Positions 25,213 to 34,151 of a stretch of DNA of 43,506 bases are shown here, piece after piece. The DNA comes from an uncultured Porphyromonadaceae bacterium. GTDB lineage: Bacteria > Bacteroidota > Bacteroidia > Bacteroidales > Muribaculaceae. The translations under genes and the position numbers were made by a program. How positions within the stretch are numbered: the stretch's first letter is position 1; each line of letters begins with the position of its first letter. A model generated the notes under the pieces. It saw nothing but the letters and a program-made list of their open reading frames with translations, had not been told where the DNA came from and ran no database searches. The stretch is taken from positions 1 to 43,506 of the forward strand of contig URII01000013.1 of assembly GCA_900547825.1 (NCBI GenBank), in the 5' to 3' direction.

Positions 25213-25280
25213 CCGTTGGAAATGTTTACCCATACTAAAATAAACCTAAAATTTGTTATGGCTACACATAATTCCAACGG
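25213..25280. repeat. 9-bp inverted repeat in the divergent alaS upstream region
   Basis: ccgttggaa (25213-25221) and ttccaacgg (25272-25280) are perfect inverted copies with a 50-nt spacer in the 269-nt gap between the secreted protein gene and alaS. Otherwise this gap holds two outward -7 boxes and A/T-rich sequence. Confidence 0.35.
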
Positions 25281-25372
25281 TTAATACGCATTTTAATTGG
25301 AGTTAAATGAAATTGTTGGAGATAGGAGGTGAGTTTGCGGATTGGGAGCGGGGAGTTTACGGGAAAAATCAT

Positions 25373-25380
25373 TAAATTTG
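25373..25380 (+). promoter_or_regulatory. Candidate -7 element for alaS
   Basis: TAaaTTTG at 25373-25380, giving a leader of about 47 nt to the ATG at 25430. No good -33 box at the normal spacing. Confidence 0.5.
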
Positions 25381-25429
25381 CAACTTGATAGAAAGTAAAA
25401 AGAAACCCCGATATATTCTTACAGTGAAA

Positions 25430-28054
25430 ATGTTGACTTCAAAGGAGATTCGTGAATCGTTCAAAAGTTTTTTCGAAAGCAAAGGTCACAAAATAGTGCC
25501 GTCGGCACCCATGGTCATAAAGGATGACCCTACACTCATGTTCACCAATGCGGGCATGAATCAGTTCAAGGATATAATACTTGGCAACGCAACGGCCAAA
25601 TATACCCGTGTGGCCGATTCGCAGAAATGTCTGCGTGTAAGCGGAAAGCATAACGATCTTGAAGAGGTGGGAAAGGACACTTATCATCACACCATGTTCG
25701 AGATGCTCGGCAACTGGTCGTTCGGCGACTATTTCAAGCGCGAGGCCATAGACTGGGCCTGGGAATATCTGGTGGATGTGCTCGGTCTTGACCCCTCACG
25801 CCTTTATGCCACAGTGTTTGAAGGCGCTCCCGACGAAGGGGTGGGCCGCGATGACGAAGCTGCCGGTTATTGGGAGGAACATCTTCCTGCCGATCATATA
25901 ATCAACGGCAACAAGCATGATAATTTCTGGGAAATGGGTGATACGGGACCCTGCGGACCATGTTCGGAAATTCATATTGACCTGCGTTCCGATCAGGAGC
26001 GCGCCGCCGTAAGCGGGGCCGATATGGTCAACAAGGACCACCCTCAGGTGATAGAGATATGGAACCTTGTGTTCATGCAGTATAACCGCAAAGCCGACGG
26101 CTCGCTACATCCCCTTCCAGCAAAGGTTATAGATACCGGAATGGGTTTTGAGCGCCTTTGCATGGCATTGCAGGGAAAACAGAGCAACTATGACACCGAC
26201 GTGTTTACTCCCCTTATCAATAAAATATCTCAGCTCAGCGGCAAGAAATATGGCGAGGATCATGATGTGGATGTGGCCATGCGTGTGCTTGCCGACCATG
26301 TGCGCACCATAGCTTTCTCCATTGCCGATTCGCAACTCCCCGGCAATGCCAAGGCCGGATATGTGATCAGGCGCATACTCCGCAGGGCTGTGCGTTATGC
26401 CTATACATTCCTTGGCGCGCGACAGGCATTTATGTATAAACTCGTTGATACACTTATCGAGTCGATGGGTGATGCCTATCCGGAGTTGAGAAGCCAGCGC
26501 GAACTGATAATAAGGGTTATAAAAGAGGAGGAGGATTCGTTTCTGCGTACTCTGGAGAACGGCATAAAGATGATAGAAGACGGAATGGCCGCAGCCAAGA
26601 AGCAAGGTTCATCTGTGCTCCCTGGCCATGAGGCGTTTTTGCTTTACGACACTTACGGCTTTCCTCTCGACCTTACGGAACTTATCCTGTCGGAGAACGG
26701 TATGACTCTCGATCGTGAGGGATTCGACGCCGAGATGAAAAAGCAGAAAGAACGCGCCCGCAATGCCGCCGCTACCGAGGCTACCGACTGGGTGACAGTG
26801 AACGATGGCGAACCTGAATTTGTGGGTTACGATACATTTTCTTGTGCCACACGCATACTGCGTTACCGCAAAGTAAAGCAGAAGAATAAGGAATATTATC
26901 AGATAGTGCTTTCACGCTCTCCTTTCTATGCCGAGATGGGTGGTCAGGTAGGCGACCGCGGTCGGTTGTGTTCCGGCGAAAGCAGTATTGACATATACGA
27001 CACAAAGCGGGAGAACGGCATGAGTGTGCATCTCAGCCATGAACTGCCCGAGGATGTGACAGCTGAGTTTACCGCCGAGATAGATATTGCTGCACGCAAG
27101 GCCACGTCGGCCAACCATACGGCTACACATCTGTTGCATCATGCGTTGCGTCAGGTGCTTGGCACTCATGTGGAGCAGAAGGGATCGTTTGTGTCGCCTG
27201 AAGTGTTGCGTTTTGACTTCTCCCACTTCCAGAAACTTACACCTGAGGAAATCCGTGAGGTAGAACATTTGGCCAACGCGGCCGTAAGAGCTGCCACTCC
27301 GCGCGACGAACACCGCAATGTGCCTATTGCCGAAGCTCAGGCAATGGGTGCTATGGCGCTTTTCGGAGAGAAATACGGTGAGGAAGTGCGTGTGATCCGT
27401 TACGGCGACTCCATAGAGCTATGTGGCGGTACACATGTGGACAATACAGGAAATATAGGTATGATCCGGATCATATCAGAGAGCAGTATCGCTGCCGGCA
27501 TACGTAGAATAGAGGCTATAACAGGTGAGAGGGTGGAATGTGCTATGGATGAAATGAGCGATGCTCTTAAGGCCATGGCGTCATTGCTCAACAACACTCC
27601 CGATGTGGTAAGCGCGCTGAAACGATCGATAGAGGAGAATGCACAGCTTAAAAAACAGGCTGAGGAATATTTCAATGAACGTGTGGCCAATCTGTCGCGT
27701 CAGTTGCTTTCCGAAGCCCGCATAATCAACGGCATAAAGGTTGTGACACTTACGGGGCCGCGTATTCCCGATGTAGTGAAGAACATAGCGTTCAAGATTC
27801 GTGAAATGTCACCTGAGCACACCGCATATATAGCTGCTACCCATGATCTTGCAGGCAAACCGTTGCTTACGGTGATGTTTACCGAGGATCTTGTTAAAAC
27901 CGGACTGAATGCCTCTGTAACCGTACGTAATGCCGCCAAATCAATAAAGGGTGGCGGTGGAGGTCAACCCGGATTCGCGCAGGCCGGAGGAAAGGACTCC
28001 GACGGTCTCACCGCTGCATTTGACGAGATGATGAAATCCGTTGACAAACAGTGA
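25430..28054 (+). CDS. alaS: Alanyl-tRNA synthetase
   Basis: 874 residues from the ATG at 25430. Charges tRNA-Ala and edits Ser/Gly mischarging. Order of parts: class II catalytic core (ESFKSFFESKGH, FTNAGMNQFKD, GKHNDLEEVG), the tRNA recognition part, the editing domain with HTATHLLHHAL and CGGTH zinc ligands, and a DHHA1-like C-terminus with a glycine run (GGGGGQPGFAQAGG). An upstream in-frame TTG at 25385 would add 15 residues but the length and MLTSKEIRESF start of relatives support 25430. The stop overlaps the GTG start of the next gene. Confidence 0.97.
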   Translation: MLTSKEIRESFKSFFESKGHKIVPSAPMVIKDDPTLMFTNAGMNQFKDIILGNATAKYTRVADSQKCLRVSGKHNDLEEVGKDTYHHTMFEMLGNWSFGDYFKREAIDWAWEYLVDVLGLDPSRLYATVFEGAPDEGVGRDDEAAGYWEEHLPADHIINGNKHDNFWEMGDTGPCGPCSEIHIDLRSDQERAAVSGADMVNKDHPQVIEIWNLVFMQYNRKADGSLHPLPAKVIDTGMGFERLCMALQGKQSNYDTDVFTPLINKISQLSGKKYGEDHDVDVAMRVLADHVRTIAFSIADSQLPGNAKAGYVIRRILRRAVRYAYTFLGARQAFMYKLVDTLIESMGDAYPELRSQRELIIRVIKEEEDSFLRTLENGIKMIEDGMAAAKKQGSSVLPGHEAFLLYDTYGFPLDLTELILSENGMTLDREGFDAEMKKQKERARNAAATEATDWVTVNDGEPEFVGYDTFSCATRILRYRKVKQKNKEYYQIVLSRSPFYAEMGGQVGDRGRLCSGESSIDIYDTKRENGMSVHLSHELPEDVTAEFTAEIDIAARKATSANHTATHLLHHALRQVLGTHVEQKGSFVSPEVLRFDFSHFQKLTPEEIREVEHLANAAVRAATPRDEHRNVPIAEAQAMGAMALFGEKYGEEVRVIRYGDSIELCGGTHVDNTGNIGMIRIISESSIAAGIRRIEAITGERVECAMDEMSDALKAMASLLNNTPDVVSALKRSIEENAQLKKQAEEYFNERVANLSRQLLSEARIINGIKVVTLTGPRIPDVVKNIAFKIREMSPEHTAYIAATHDLAGKPLLTVMFTEDLVKTGLNASVTVRNAAKSIKGGGGGQPGFAQAGGKDSDGLTAAFDEMMKSVDKQ

Positions 28055-28488
28055 ACCGGCGTAATTTCTGTAAAATAACAGCATTGGCCGCCGGTTTTCT
28101 GGCGTTGCGCGGACACGGTTCTCCGTTGGCGTTGCCTGTATCCGGACATGTTCGTGGTATAGGCCGGTGCCGTGTGACTGTGATCAGGCGCAACTGTTTT
28201 TACGATCTGCAAAGCCGCTATCTTGAAGATCCGGAACTGGGACCTTGCCGGCATTTTCACGAAGGGCAGCAGTTCACCGTATGTTCGGACGGGAACCTTA
28301 AAGCTCCCGAGGGATTTTGTCCCAAGGCATGGGAATGTATATCAGCGCATGTGGCGGGTGTGTTGGATTCGGCCACGGACTGCGATTGTGGTAATGCGCC
28401 TGTCGACAACTCGGTTATAGCTTGTTGCAACGACGGAACCCGTCCGGTAGTTTTCAAAATCACTCCTTTGGCCCACCATGAAAGTTAG
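28051..28488 (+). CDS. Tat-exported TIGR04076-like cysteine-rich protein
   Basis: 145 residues, starting with GTG inside the alaS stop (GTGA overlap). The N-terminus NRRNFCKITALAAGFLAL is a twin-arginine signal (RR-x-F-x-K then a hydrophobic run), implying folded export, often of a cofactor-bound protein. The mature part resembles the TIGR04076 family: CRVTVIRR, G-P-C-R-H-F-H-E-G-Q, PEGFCPKAWECI, a CDCG and a final CCNDGTRPVVFKI. It has nine cysteines beyond the signal and several His, suggesting a metal or Fe-S site. Function unknown; it sits directly before a metal-binding ABC lipoprotein with a short overlap. Confidence 0.8.
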   Translation: MNRRNFCKITALAAGFLALRGHGSPLALPVSGHVRGIGRCRVTVIRRNCFYDLQSRYLEDPELGPCRHFHEGQQFTVCSDGNLKAPEGFCPKAWECISAHVAGVLDSATDCDCGNAPVDNSVIACCNDGTRPVVFKITPLAHHES

Positions 28489-29356
28489 GAAGATACATAT
28501 TCTATTTCTATGGCTGATGGTGTTATTGTCGGGCCTGTTGTTGCATGCCTGCGGATCTGCGTCACATACTCCGGATTCGCGCAAGGTAGTGACAGTGAGC
28601 CTTCCTCCGCAGAAATTCCTGCTTGACCGGATTGTGGGCGACCGCATGGAGGTGCGCTGTTTGCTCGGGCAGGGGAGTGATCCGGAAAGCTATGAACCCG
28701 GCATGTCGCAGATGCTCAATCTTGAAAAAAGCGTGGCTTATTTCCGTATCGGGCATATCGGGTTTGAGGATGCTATTATAGATAAGGTGAAACAGGCCTG
28801 TCCGGATCTTGAGATATTCGATAATTCCAAGGGCGTATCGTACGTGTTCGGCACGCATGGTGATGAGTCACCGGATGAGGTGGATCCCCACATATGGAGT
28901 TCGCCGGCCAATGTCAGGATTATAGCAGCCAATATGCTGCGGGCCGCGGTAAGTGTCGATTCAGTCAATGCCCCGTATTATGAAGCCAATTTCCGTAGGC
29001 TTATGGCTACTGTAGATTCGGTGGATCATGTAGTGGGTGAAATGGTTGAGGCTGCTCCGTCAAGGAGTTTTGTTGTGTGGCATCCATCGCTCAGTTATTT
29101 TGCCCGCGATTATGGATTGAAGCAGATAAGTCTTGGGGCCGAGCATAAGGAAAGTTCGGTGGGCGATCTCCGCCAGCGGGTGGGTTTGGCTAAGGAAAGC
29201 GGCGCCCGGATATTTTTCATGCAACAGGATGTGGATTCACGGGCCGCTCAGTCAATAGTCAGTGAAACCGGATTGAAAGCGGTATCTGTCAATCCCCTTA
29301 ATTACAGATGGGACGAGGAAATGGTTAATACGGCCCGTGCGCTTGCCGTAGAATGA
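28478..29356 (+). CDS. Zinc/manganese-type ABC transporter substrate-binding lipoprotein
   Basis: 292 residues. A lipobox L-H-A-C ends the signal (C25). It belongs to the ZnuA/cluster A-I solute-binding family: VTVSLPPQKFLLDRIVGDRMEV at the start, a metal-ligand His in GHIGFEDA (about 87), VDPHIWSSP, the VWHPSLSYFARDYGL His, and an acid-containing FFMQQDVDSR loop. It lacks the long His-rich loop of classical ZnuA. Zinc or manganese is expected but cannot be separated. It overlaps the Tat protein gene by 11 nt and is 1 nt before the ATPase gene, forming one transcription unit. Confidence 0.92.
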   Translation: MKVRKIHILFLWLMVLLSGLLLHACGSASHTPDSRKVVTVSLPPQKFLLDRIVGDRMEVRCLLGQGSDPESYEPGMSQMLNLEKSVAYFRIGHIGFEDAIIDKVKQACPDLEIFDNSKGVSYVFGTHGDESPDEVDPHIWSSPANVRIIAANMLRAAVSVDSVNAPYYEANFRRLMATVDSVDHVVGEMVEAAPSRSFVVWHPSLSYFARDYGLKQISLGAEHKESSVGDLRQRVGLAKESGARIFFMQQDVDSRAAQSIVSETGLKAVSVNPLNYRWDEEMVNTARALAVE

Positions 29357-29357
29357 T

Positions 29358-30130
29358 ATGGTTGACGTGAAGGACGGAATAGCGGTTATGGAACTTGTCG
29401 GGGTTGCAAAACGCTGGCAGGGACGTAGCGTGATTTCGGATGTTGACCTGAAAATAATGCAGGGCGATTTTATGGCCATAACAGGGCCGAATGGGGGTGG
29501 CAAGACAACAATGCTGCGCATTCTCCTTAAACTGCTGCGTCCTGATGGCGGAAAGGTGATTTACCGGCGTCCGGATACAGGCGAAGAGACCGCACGGCTT
29601 GATATAGGTTATCTGCCTCAGAAAACGAGTATAGACTCACATTTTCCCCTTACTGTGGACGAGGTGATTGTGTCGGGGCTTTACGGGTGCAACATTGATG
29701 AGGAGCAGAAAAAGGAGCGCCTGGAGTATGTGTTGCAGGCCGTGGGGCTGAAAGATCATTCCCGTAAGCCTATCGGATCGTTGTCGGGCGGACAGATGCA
29801 ACGCACTCTTTTGGGCCGCGCAATCATATCGCGTCCGCGGGTGCTTGTGCTTGACGAGCCCGCCGCGGGTCTTGATCCCGGCGCGCGCCGCGAAATTCTC
29901 GGCAGGTGCTTGTGCTTGCCGAGCCTCTCAGCTATGTCGACAAGCATATGGAAGGACGCATCTATGAACTTATGGACGAAATGCGCCGTGACACAACCAT
30001 AGTGCTGGTGTCGCATGAAATGACACATATCGCGGCTATGGCCAACCGGCATATCATTGTTGACGGCACCGTCCACCCATGCCCCCATGCGCATCATATG
30101 GCCGATTCGTTATGTCCCGGTGAGCGCTGA
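29358..30130 (+). pseudogene. Metal ABC transporter ATP-binding protein, broken by a 65-bp insertion
   Basis: The first frame (29358 to 30002) gives Walker A GPNGGGKTT, Q-loop YLPQKTS, signature LSGGQMQ and Walker B VLVLDEP, then turns into unrelated sequence and stops. The frame two bases over (from 29906) carries VLAEPLSYVDKHMEG and the H-loop LVSHEMTH to the stop at 30130. Between them is a segment of 65 bp: a 21-nt Walker B-coding stretch (29840-29860) recurs at 29905-29925 with one mismatch, with 44 GC-rich bases between. Total minus 65 is 708, i.e. 235 codons plus stop, a normal length. The gene as sequenced cannot make an intact ATPase. No permease gene follows. Confidence 0.85.
29840..29925 (+). 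repeat. 21-nt imperfect direct repeat flanking a 44-nt GC-rich insert
   Basis: Copies at 29840-29860 and 29905-29925 match at 20 of 21 bases (A to C changes the Walker B Asp codon GAC to GCC). The 44 nt between is about 73% G+C and reads PAAGLDPGARREILG-like D-loop sequence in the first frame. Confidence 0.85.
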
Positions 30131-30190
30131 CTCCTGCATGACTCAGGAAGAGTTAATGATTATAACCATGTATTAAATAGACTTCAAGGG

Positions 30191-30222
30191 TTTCCGCCGA
30201 TTCAGGTTTTTTTGTAATTTTG
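30191..30222 (+). promoter_or_regulatory. Promoter of uvrA with almost no leader
   Basis: TTTC at 30191-30194, 20-nt spacer, TAatTTTG at 30215-30222. The uvrA ATG is at 30228, 5 nt past the element, so the transcript may begin within 2-3 nt of the start codon. Confidence 0.65.
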
Positions 30223-30227
30223 TAAGA

Positions 30228-33053
30228 ATGACGAATACTGATATAAAAAATACTGTGTCAGCTGCCCGTGGAGGCGACATTATCATAAAAGGAGCTCGGG
30301 TCAACAATCTGAAGAATGTGGATGTGTCCGTGCCCCGTGGTAAATTTGTGGTGGTTACAGGACTGTCAGGATCCGGTAAATCATCGCTTGCTTTCGATAC
30401 CCTTTATGCCGAAGGCCAGCGCCGCTATGTGGAAAGCCTCAGCGCATATGCCCGTCAGTTCATGGGCAAAATGACCAAGCCTGACTGTGATTATATAAAG
30501 GGGCTTCCTCCTGCCATAGCCATAGAACAGAAAGTCAACACACGTAACCCGCGCAGCACTGTGGGCACTTCCACGGAGATATATGATTATCTGCGGTTGC
30601 TTTTCGCTAAAGTGGGCCGGACGTACTCTCCCGTATCAGGCCTTGAAGTCCGCAAGCATTCGGTTGAGGATGTGGTGAATATGGCTGCCTCATATCCCGA
30701 GGGGACAAGAATGGCTGTTGTCACTCCGGTGTCAATGCCTGAGAAGCGGTCGGTGAAGACTCAGCTTGATGTTTTTCTGAAAGGAGGATATTCCCGCTTG
30801 TTGCATGGCGATTCATTTGTGGATATCGCAGCGCTTTCAGAAGAAGCCAGCCTGCCTTGTGACCTGAATGGCTATGAGCTTTTGATTGACCGTCTTGTTT
30901 CAAGTTCAAGCCCCGATGAGGTGAGCCGTCTCACGGATTCAGTGGAGACTGCGTTTTACGAAGGTCATGACGAAATGACCCTTGTGGTGTGGAGTGCCGA
31001 CGGAGTGCGCCGTCATACGTTCTCCAAACGTTTTGAGGCTGACGGCATTACATTTCCGGAGCCGAATGATCTGATGTTTAATTTCAACAATCCTTATGGA
31101 GCTTGTCCCCGGTGCGAGGGCTACGGCAAGGTGATAGGGATTGACGAGCGTCTCGTTGTGCCCGATCCGTCGCTGTCGGTGTTTGAAGGTGCTGTGGTGT
31201 GCTGGCGTGGAGAAAAGATGGGGGAATGGAAGCGAGAGCTTGTGCATCTTGCCCCTCACATAGGTTTCCCCGTGCATAAACCTTACCGGGATCTGAGTCA
31301 GGCTGAAAAAGATCTGCTCTGGCATGGTAACACACGTTTTTCCGGAATCGACGGCTTTTTCCGGATGGTCGACGACAACCAGTACAAGATACAGTACAGG
31401 GTGTTGAAATCGCGTTATCTCGGCAAGACCGAATGCCCTGAGTGCCACGGCTCACGTCTACGCCGCGAAGTGGAGAATGTGAAGGTTGCCGGACATACCA
31501 TCACCCAGTTGGTGAGAATGCCTGTGGATGACTTGTCGGCATTTTTCGATGATATAAGGTTTAGTCCGGTTGAATGGAAGATAGCCTCACGTGTGGTGCA
31601 TGAATTGCGGTCGCGCCTCGGATTTCTGCGCGATGTGGGTCTCGGATATCTCACTCTTGACCGCATGAGCATGACTCTGTCAGGCGGTGAGAGCCAACGA
31701 ATAAATCTGGCTACTTCACTCGGCAGCAGTCTTGTAGGTTCCCTATATATCCTTGATGAACCGAGTATAGGGCTGCATACCCGCGACACACACCGGCTGA
31801 TAGGTGTTTTGAAGAAGTTGCGCGACATTGGCAACACCGTGGTTGTAGTTGAGCATGATGAGGACATAATGCGAGAGGCTGACCATATAATAGATGTCGG
31901 GCCCGAGGCCGGACGTCTTGGCGGAGAGATTGTATATCAGGGGCCGCTTGCCGGCATTGACCATGCTGAGCACAGCCATACAGCCAGTTATCTTACCCAC
32001 GCGGACAGGATCGATATCCCGAAACAACGGCGCCGGTGGAACAGTTATATTGAAGTGACGCGTGCCTCGGAACATAATCTGAAAGATATTGATGTCCGTT
32101 TTCCCCTCGGGATCATGACCGTGGTTACGGGTGTGAGCGGCAGCGGTAAATCCACATTGGTTCGTGACATACTTTACCGTGCAATGGTGCGTCAGCTGGG
32201 TGATCCGTGTGATGCCCCCGGCGCCCATGGCGAGTTGCGCGGAGATATCGGGCGGATCGAGGCCGTGGAATTCATTGACCAGAATCCTATCGGCAAATCG
32301 TCCCGCTCCAATCCGTCGACCTATCTCAAGGCATTTGATGAGATACGTAAACTTTTTGCCGAGCAGCAAGGGGCGCGTCAGATGGGTTTCGGACCCGGTT
32401 ATTTCTCGTTCAATGCCGAGGGTGGACGCTGCGAAGAGTGCAAGGGCGAAGGCTCGATAACCATAGAGATGCAGTTTATGGCCGATATCACAATACCCTG
32501 TGAGGCTTGCCATGGCAAACGCTTCAAGCGTGATGTGCTTGAGGTATGTTACCGCGACAAGAATATAAGTGATATCCTTGACATGACGGTAAATGAAGCC
32601 ATAGAGTTTTTCAGTGCCGACAGTTCGGCGCTCACTGCACGTATAGTCAAACGGCTTAGACCGTTGCAGGATGTTGGGCTCGGTTATATAAAGCTCGGTC
32701 AGAGTTCATCCACGCTTTCGGGCGGTGAGAACCAGCGTGTGAAACTTGCATATTATCTGTCAGCCGAAAAGCCCCGGCCCACTATGTTTATTTTTGATGA
32801 ACCTACCACCGGCTTGCATTTCCATGACATAAAGACACTTCTGAAGTCGTTTGACAGGCTTATAGAACGTGGCCATACCGTGATTATAATAGAGCATAAT
32901 CTTGATGTTGTGAAATGCGCCGACCATGTCATTGACATAGGCCCCGAGGGCGGAGAGGCCGGCGGACGTGTACTTGTGGCCGGAACGCCCGAGGAAGTGG
33001 CACAATGTGCTGACTCATATACGGGCATGAGCCTGAAACCTAAACTTGAATAA
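30228..33053 (+). CDS. uvrA: Excinuclease ABC subunit A
   Basis: 941 residues. DNA-damage recognition ATPase of nucleotide excision repair. Two ABC modules are present: Walker A GLSGSGKSS near 45 and GVSGSGKST near 640; signatures LSGGESQR and LSGGENQR; ILDEPS and IFDEPTTG Walker B motifs. Zinc-finger cysteines appear in CPRCEGYG, CPECHGSR and the C-E-E-C ... C-E-A-C pair. The UvrB-binding and insertion domains are full length. The ATG at 30228 is preceded at 5 nt by a promoter box, so it may be translated from a nearly leaderless mRNA. Confidence 0.97.
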   Translation: MTNTDIKNTVSAARGGDIIIKGARVNNLKNVDVSVPRGKFVVVTGLSGSGKSSLAFDTLYAEGQRRYVESLSAYARQFMGKMTKPDCDYIKGLPPAIAIEQKVNTRNPRSTVGTSTEIYDYLRLLFAKVGRTYSPVSGLEVRKHSVEDVVNMAASYPEGTRMAVVTPVSMPEKRSVKTQLDVFLKGGYSRLLHGDSFVDIAALSEEASLPCDLNGYELLIDRLVSSSSPDEVSRLTDSVETAFYEGHDEMTLVVWSADGVRRHTFSKRFEADGITFPEPNDLMFNFNNPYGACPRCEGYGKVIGIDERLVVPDPSLSVFEGAVVCWRGEKMGEWKRELVHLAPHIGFPVHKPYRDLSQAEKDLLWHGNTRFSGIDGFFRMVDDNQYKIQYRVLKSRYLGKTECPECHGSRLRREVENVKVAGHTITQLVRMPVDDLSAFFDDIRFSPVEWKIASRVVHELRSRLGFLRDVGLGYLTLDRMSMTLSGGESQRINLATSLGSSLVGSLYILDEPSIGLHTRDTHRLIGVLKKLRDIGNTVVVVEHDEDIMREADHIIDVGPEAGRLGGEIVYQGPLAGIDHAEHSHTASYLTHADRIDIPKQRRRWNSYIEVTRASEHNLKDIDVRFPLGIMTVVTGVSGSGKSTLVRDILYRAMVRQLGDPCDAPGAHGELRGDIGRIEAVEFIDQNPIGKSSRSNPSTYLKAFDEIRKLFAEQQGARQMGFGPGYFSFNAEGGRCEECKGEGSITIEMQFMADITIPCEACHGKRFKRDVLEVCYRDKNISDILDMTVNEAIEFFSADSSALTARIVKRLRPLQDVGLGYIKLGQSSSTLSGGENQRVKLAYYLSAEKPRPTMFIFDEPTTGLHFHDIKTLLKSFDRLIERGHTVIIIEHNLDVVKCADHVIDIGPEGGEAGGRVLVAGTPEEVAQCADSYTGMSLKPKLE

Positions 33054-33089
33054 TAACCTGATAACAATAACGACAGTAAATTTTATATT

Positions 33090-34151
33090 ATGGCAAAGGT
33101 AGGAGATTGCGTCCGTTTCCTGAACACCACAGGAGGGGGCGTGATAAAAAGGATAGAGGGCAATATAGCCTACGTGGACGACGATGGATTTGAAACTCCG
33201 ATGCTTGTGCGTGAATGTGTAGTCGTGAACCCGGCGCCGGTGGTGAATCCGGCGGTGACAAAATTACAGGACACAGTCGTTCCTAAAATCCAGCAGGCGG
33301 CTGTATCTGTTGCGGAACCTGTCAGCGATATAGAAATAGAGGAACGCGACGGAGGCGACAGCATAAACCTTATGCTCGCTTATGAACCTAAGGATGTCAA
33401 ACAACTTTCGACCACGGAGATAGACATATATCTTGTCAATGATTCAAACTATTATATGGCATTCACATATCTTACCGCCGACCGTACCGGAGGATGGACC
33501 ATGCGTTATGCCGGTGTGGTGGAGCCTAATATCCAGATATTTCTTGGTGAGCTTGACAGAGAGAGTCTTGCTTCATTAGGCCGTGTGGCAATACAGGCTG
33601 TGCCTTATAAGGCCGACAAGGAGTTTGATATGAAAGCTCCGGTAAACGTCGAGATCAAGATGGACGCCACTAAATTTTTCAAGCTTCACAGTTTCGCGCC
33701 TAATATCTATTTCGATACGCCTGTGCTCGGTTTTGACATTGTCAAGGATGATGTTGCGGTGTCGCGTACCGCTCCGGATCCCAAGTCGCTTGAAAAGGCC
33801 ATGCGCGAGAAAATGCGTGATGACCGCGTACGGCGCAGGGTGGTTAAGAAATCACATCCCCGCCGTGATGATGTGATAGAAGTAGATCTTCATATAAATG
33901 AGCTTGTTGACAATACTCGCGGTTTGTCGCCGGCTGATATGCTTAACCTTCAGGTTGATGAATTTCGCCGCGTAATGGATGAGAACCTTCGCAATCACGG
34001 ACAGCGCATTGTATTCATTCATGGAAAAGGGGAGGGTGTGTTGCGTCAGGCTCTGCTGAAGGAGCTTAATCACCGTTATAAGGGCCACGATGTTCAGGAT
34101 GCGTCTTTTCGTGAATATGGGTTCGGAGCCACAAGGGTCACTATAAAATGA
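33090..34151 (+). CDS. DUF2027 / Smr domain protein
   Basis: 353 residues. An N-terminal small beta domain (MAKVGDCVRFLNTTGGGVIKRIEGNIAYV) and a middle DUF2027-like beta region lead to a C-terminal Smr (MutS2 C-terminal) domain about 265-353 with the LHINEL-type strand, FIHGKGEGVLR and the terminal FGATRVTIK. Smr domains bind or cut RNA/DNA; in MutS2 they act on stalled ribosomes. No MutS core is present here. It lies 36 nt after uvrA and overlaps the next gene by 4 nt (ATGA). Confidence 0.88.
   Translation: MAKVGDCVRFLNTTGGGVIKRIEGNIAYVDDDGFETPMLVRECVVVNPAPVVNPAVTKLQDTVVPKIQQAAVSVAEPVSDIEIEERDGGDSINLMLAYEPKDVKQLSTTEIDIYLVNDSNYYMAFTYLTADRTGGWTMRYAGVVEPNIQIFLGELDRESLASLGRVAIQAVPYKADKEFDMKAPVNVEIKMDATKFFKLHSFAPNIYFDTPVLGFDIVKDDVAVSRTAPDPKSLEKAMREKMRDDRVRRRVVKKSHPRRDDVIEVDLHINELVDNTRGLSPADMLNLQVDEFRRVMDENLRNHGQRIVFIHGKGEGVLRQALLKELNHRYKGHDVQDASFREYGFGATRVTIK

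Noticed and set aside
25385..25429. TTG-started 15-residue extension of AlaRS
   Set aside because: It begins only about 4 nt past the -7 box and adds residues not seen in relatives; ATG at 25430 fits the family start.
29906..30130. Separate small 74-residue protein starting at GTG
   Set aside because: It is the C-terminal end (D-loop, H-loop) of the interrupted ABC ATPase, not an independent gene.
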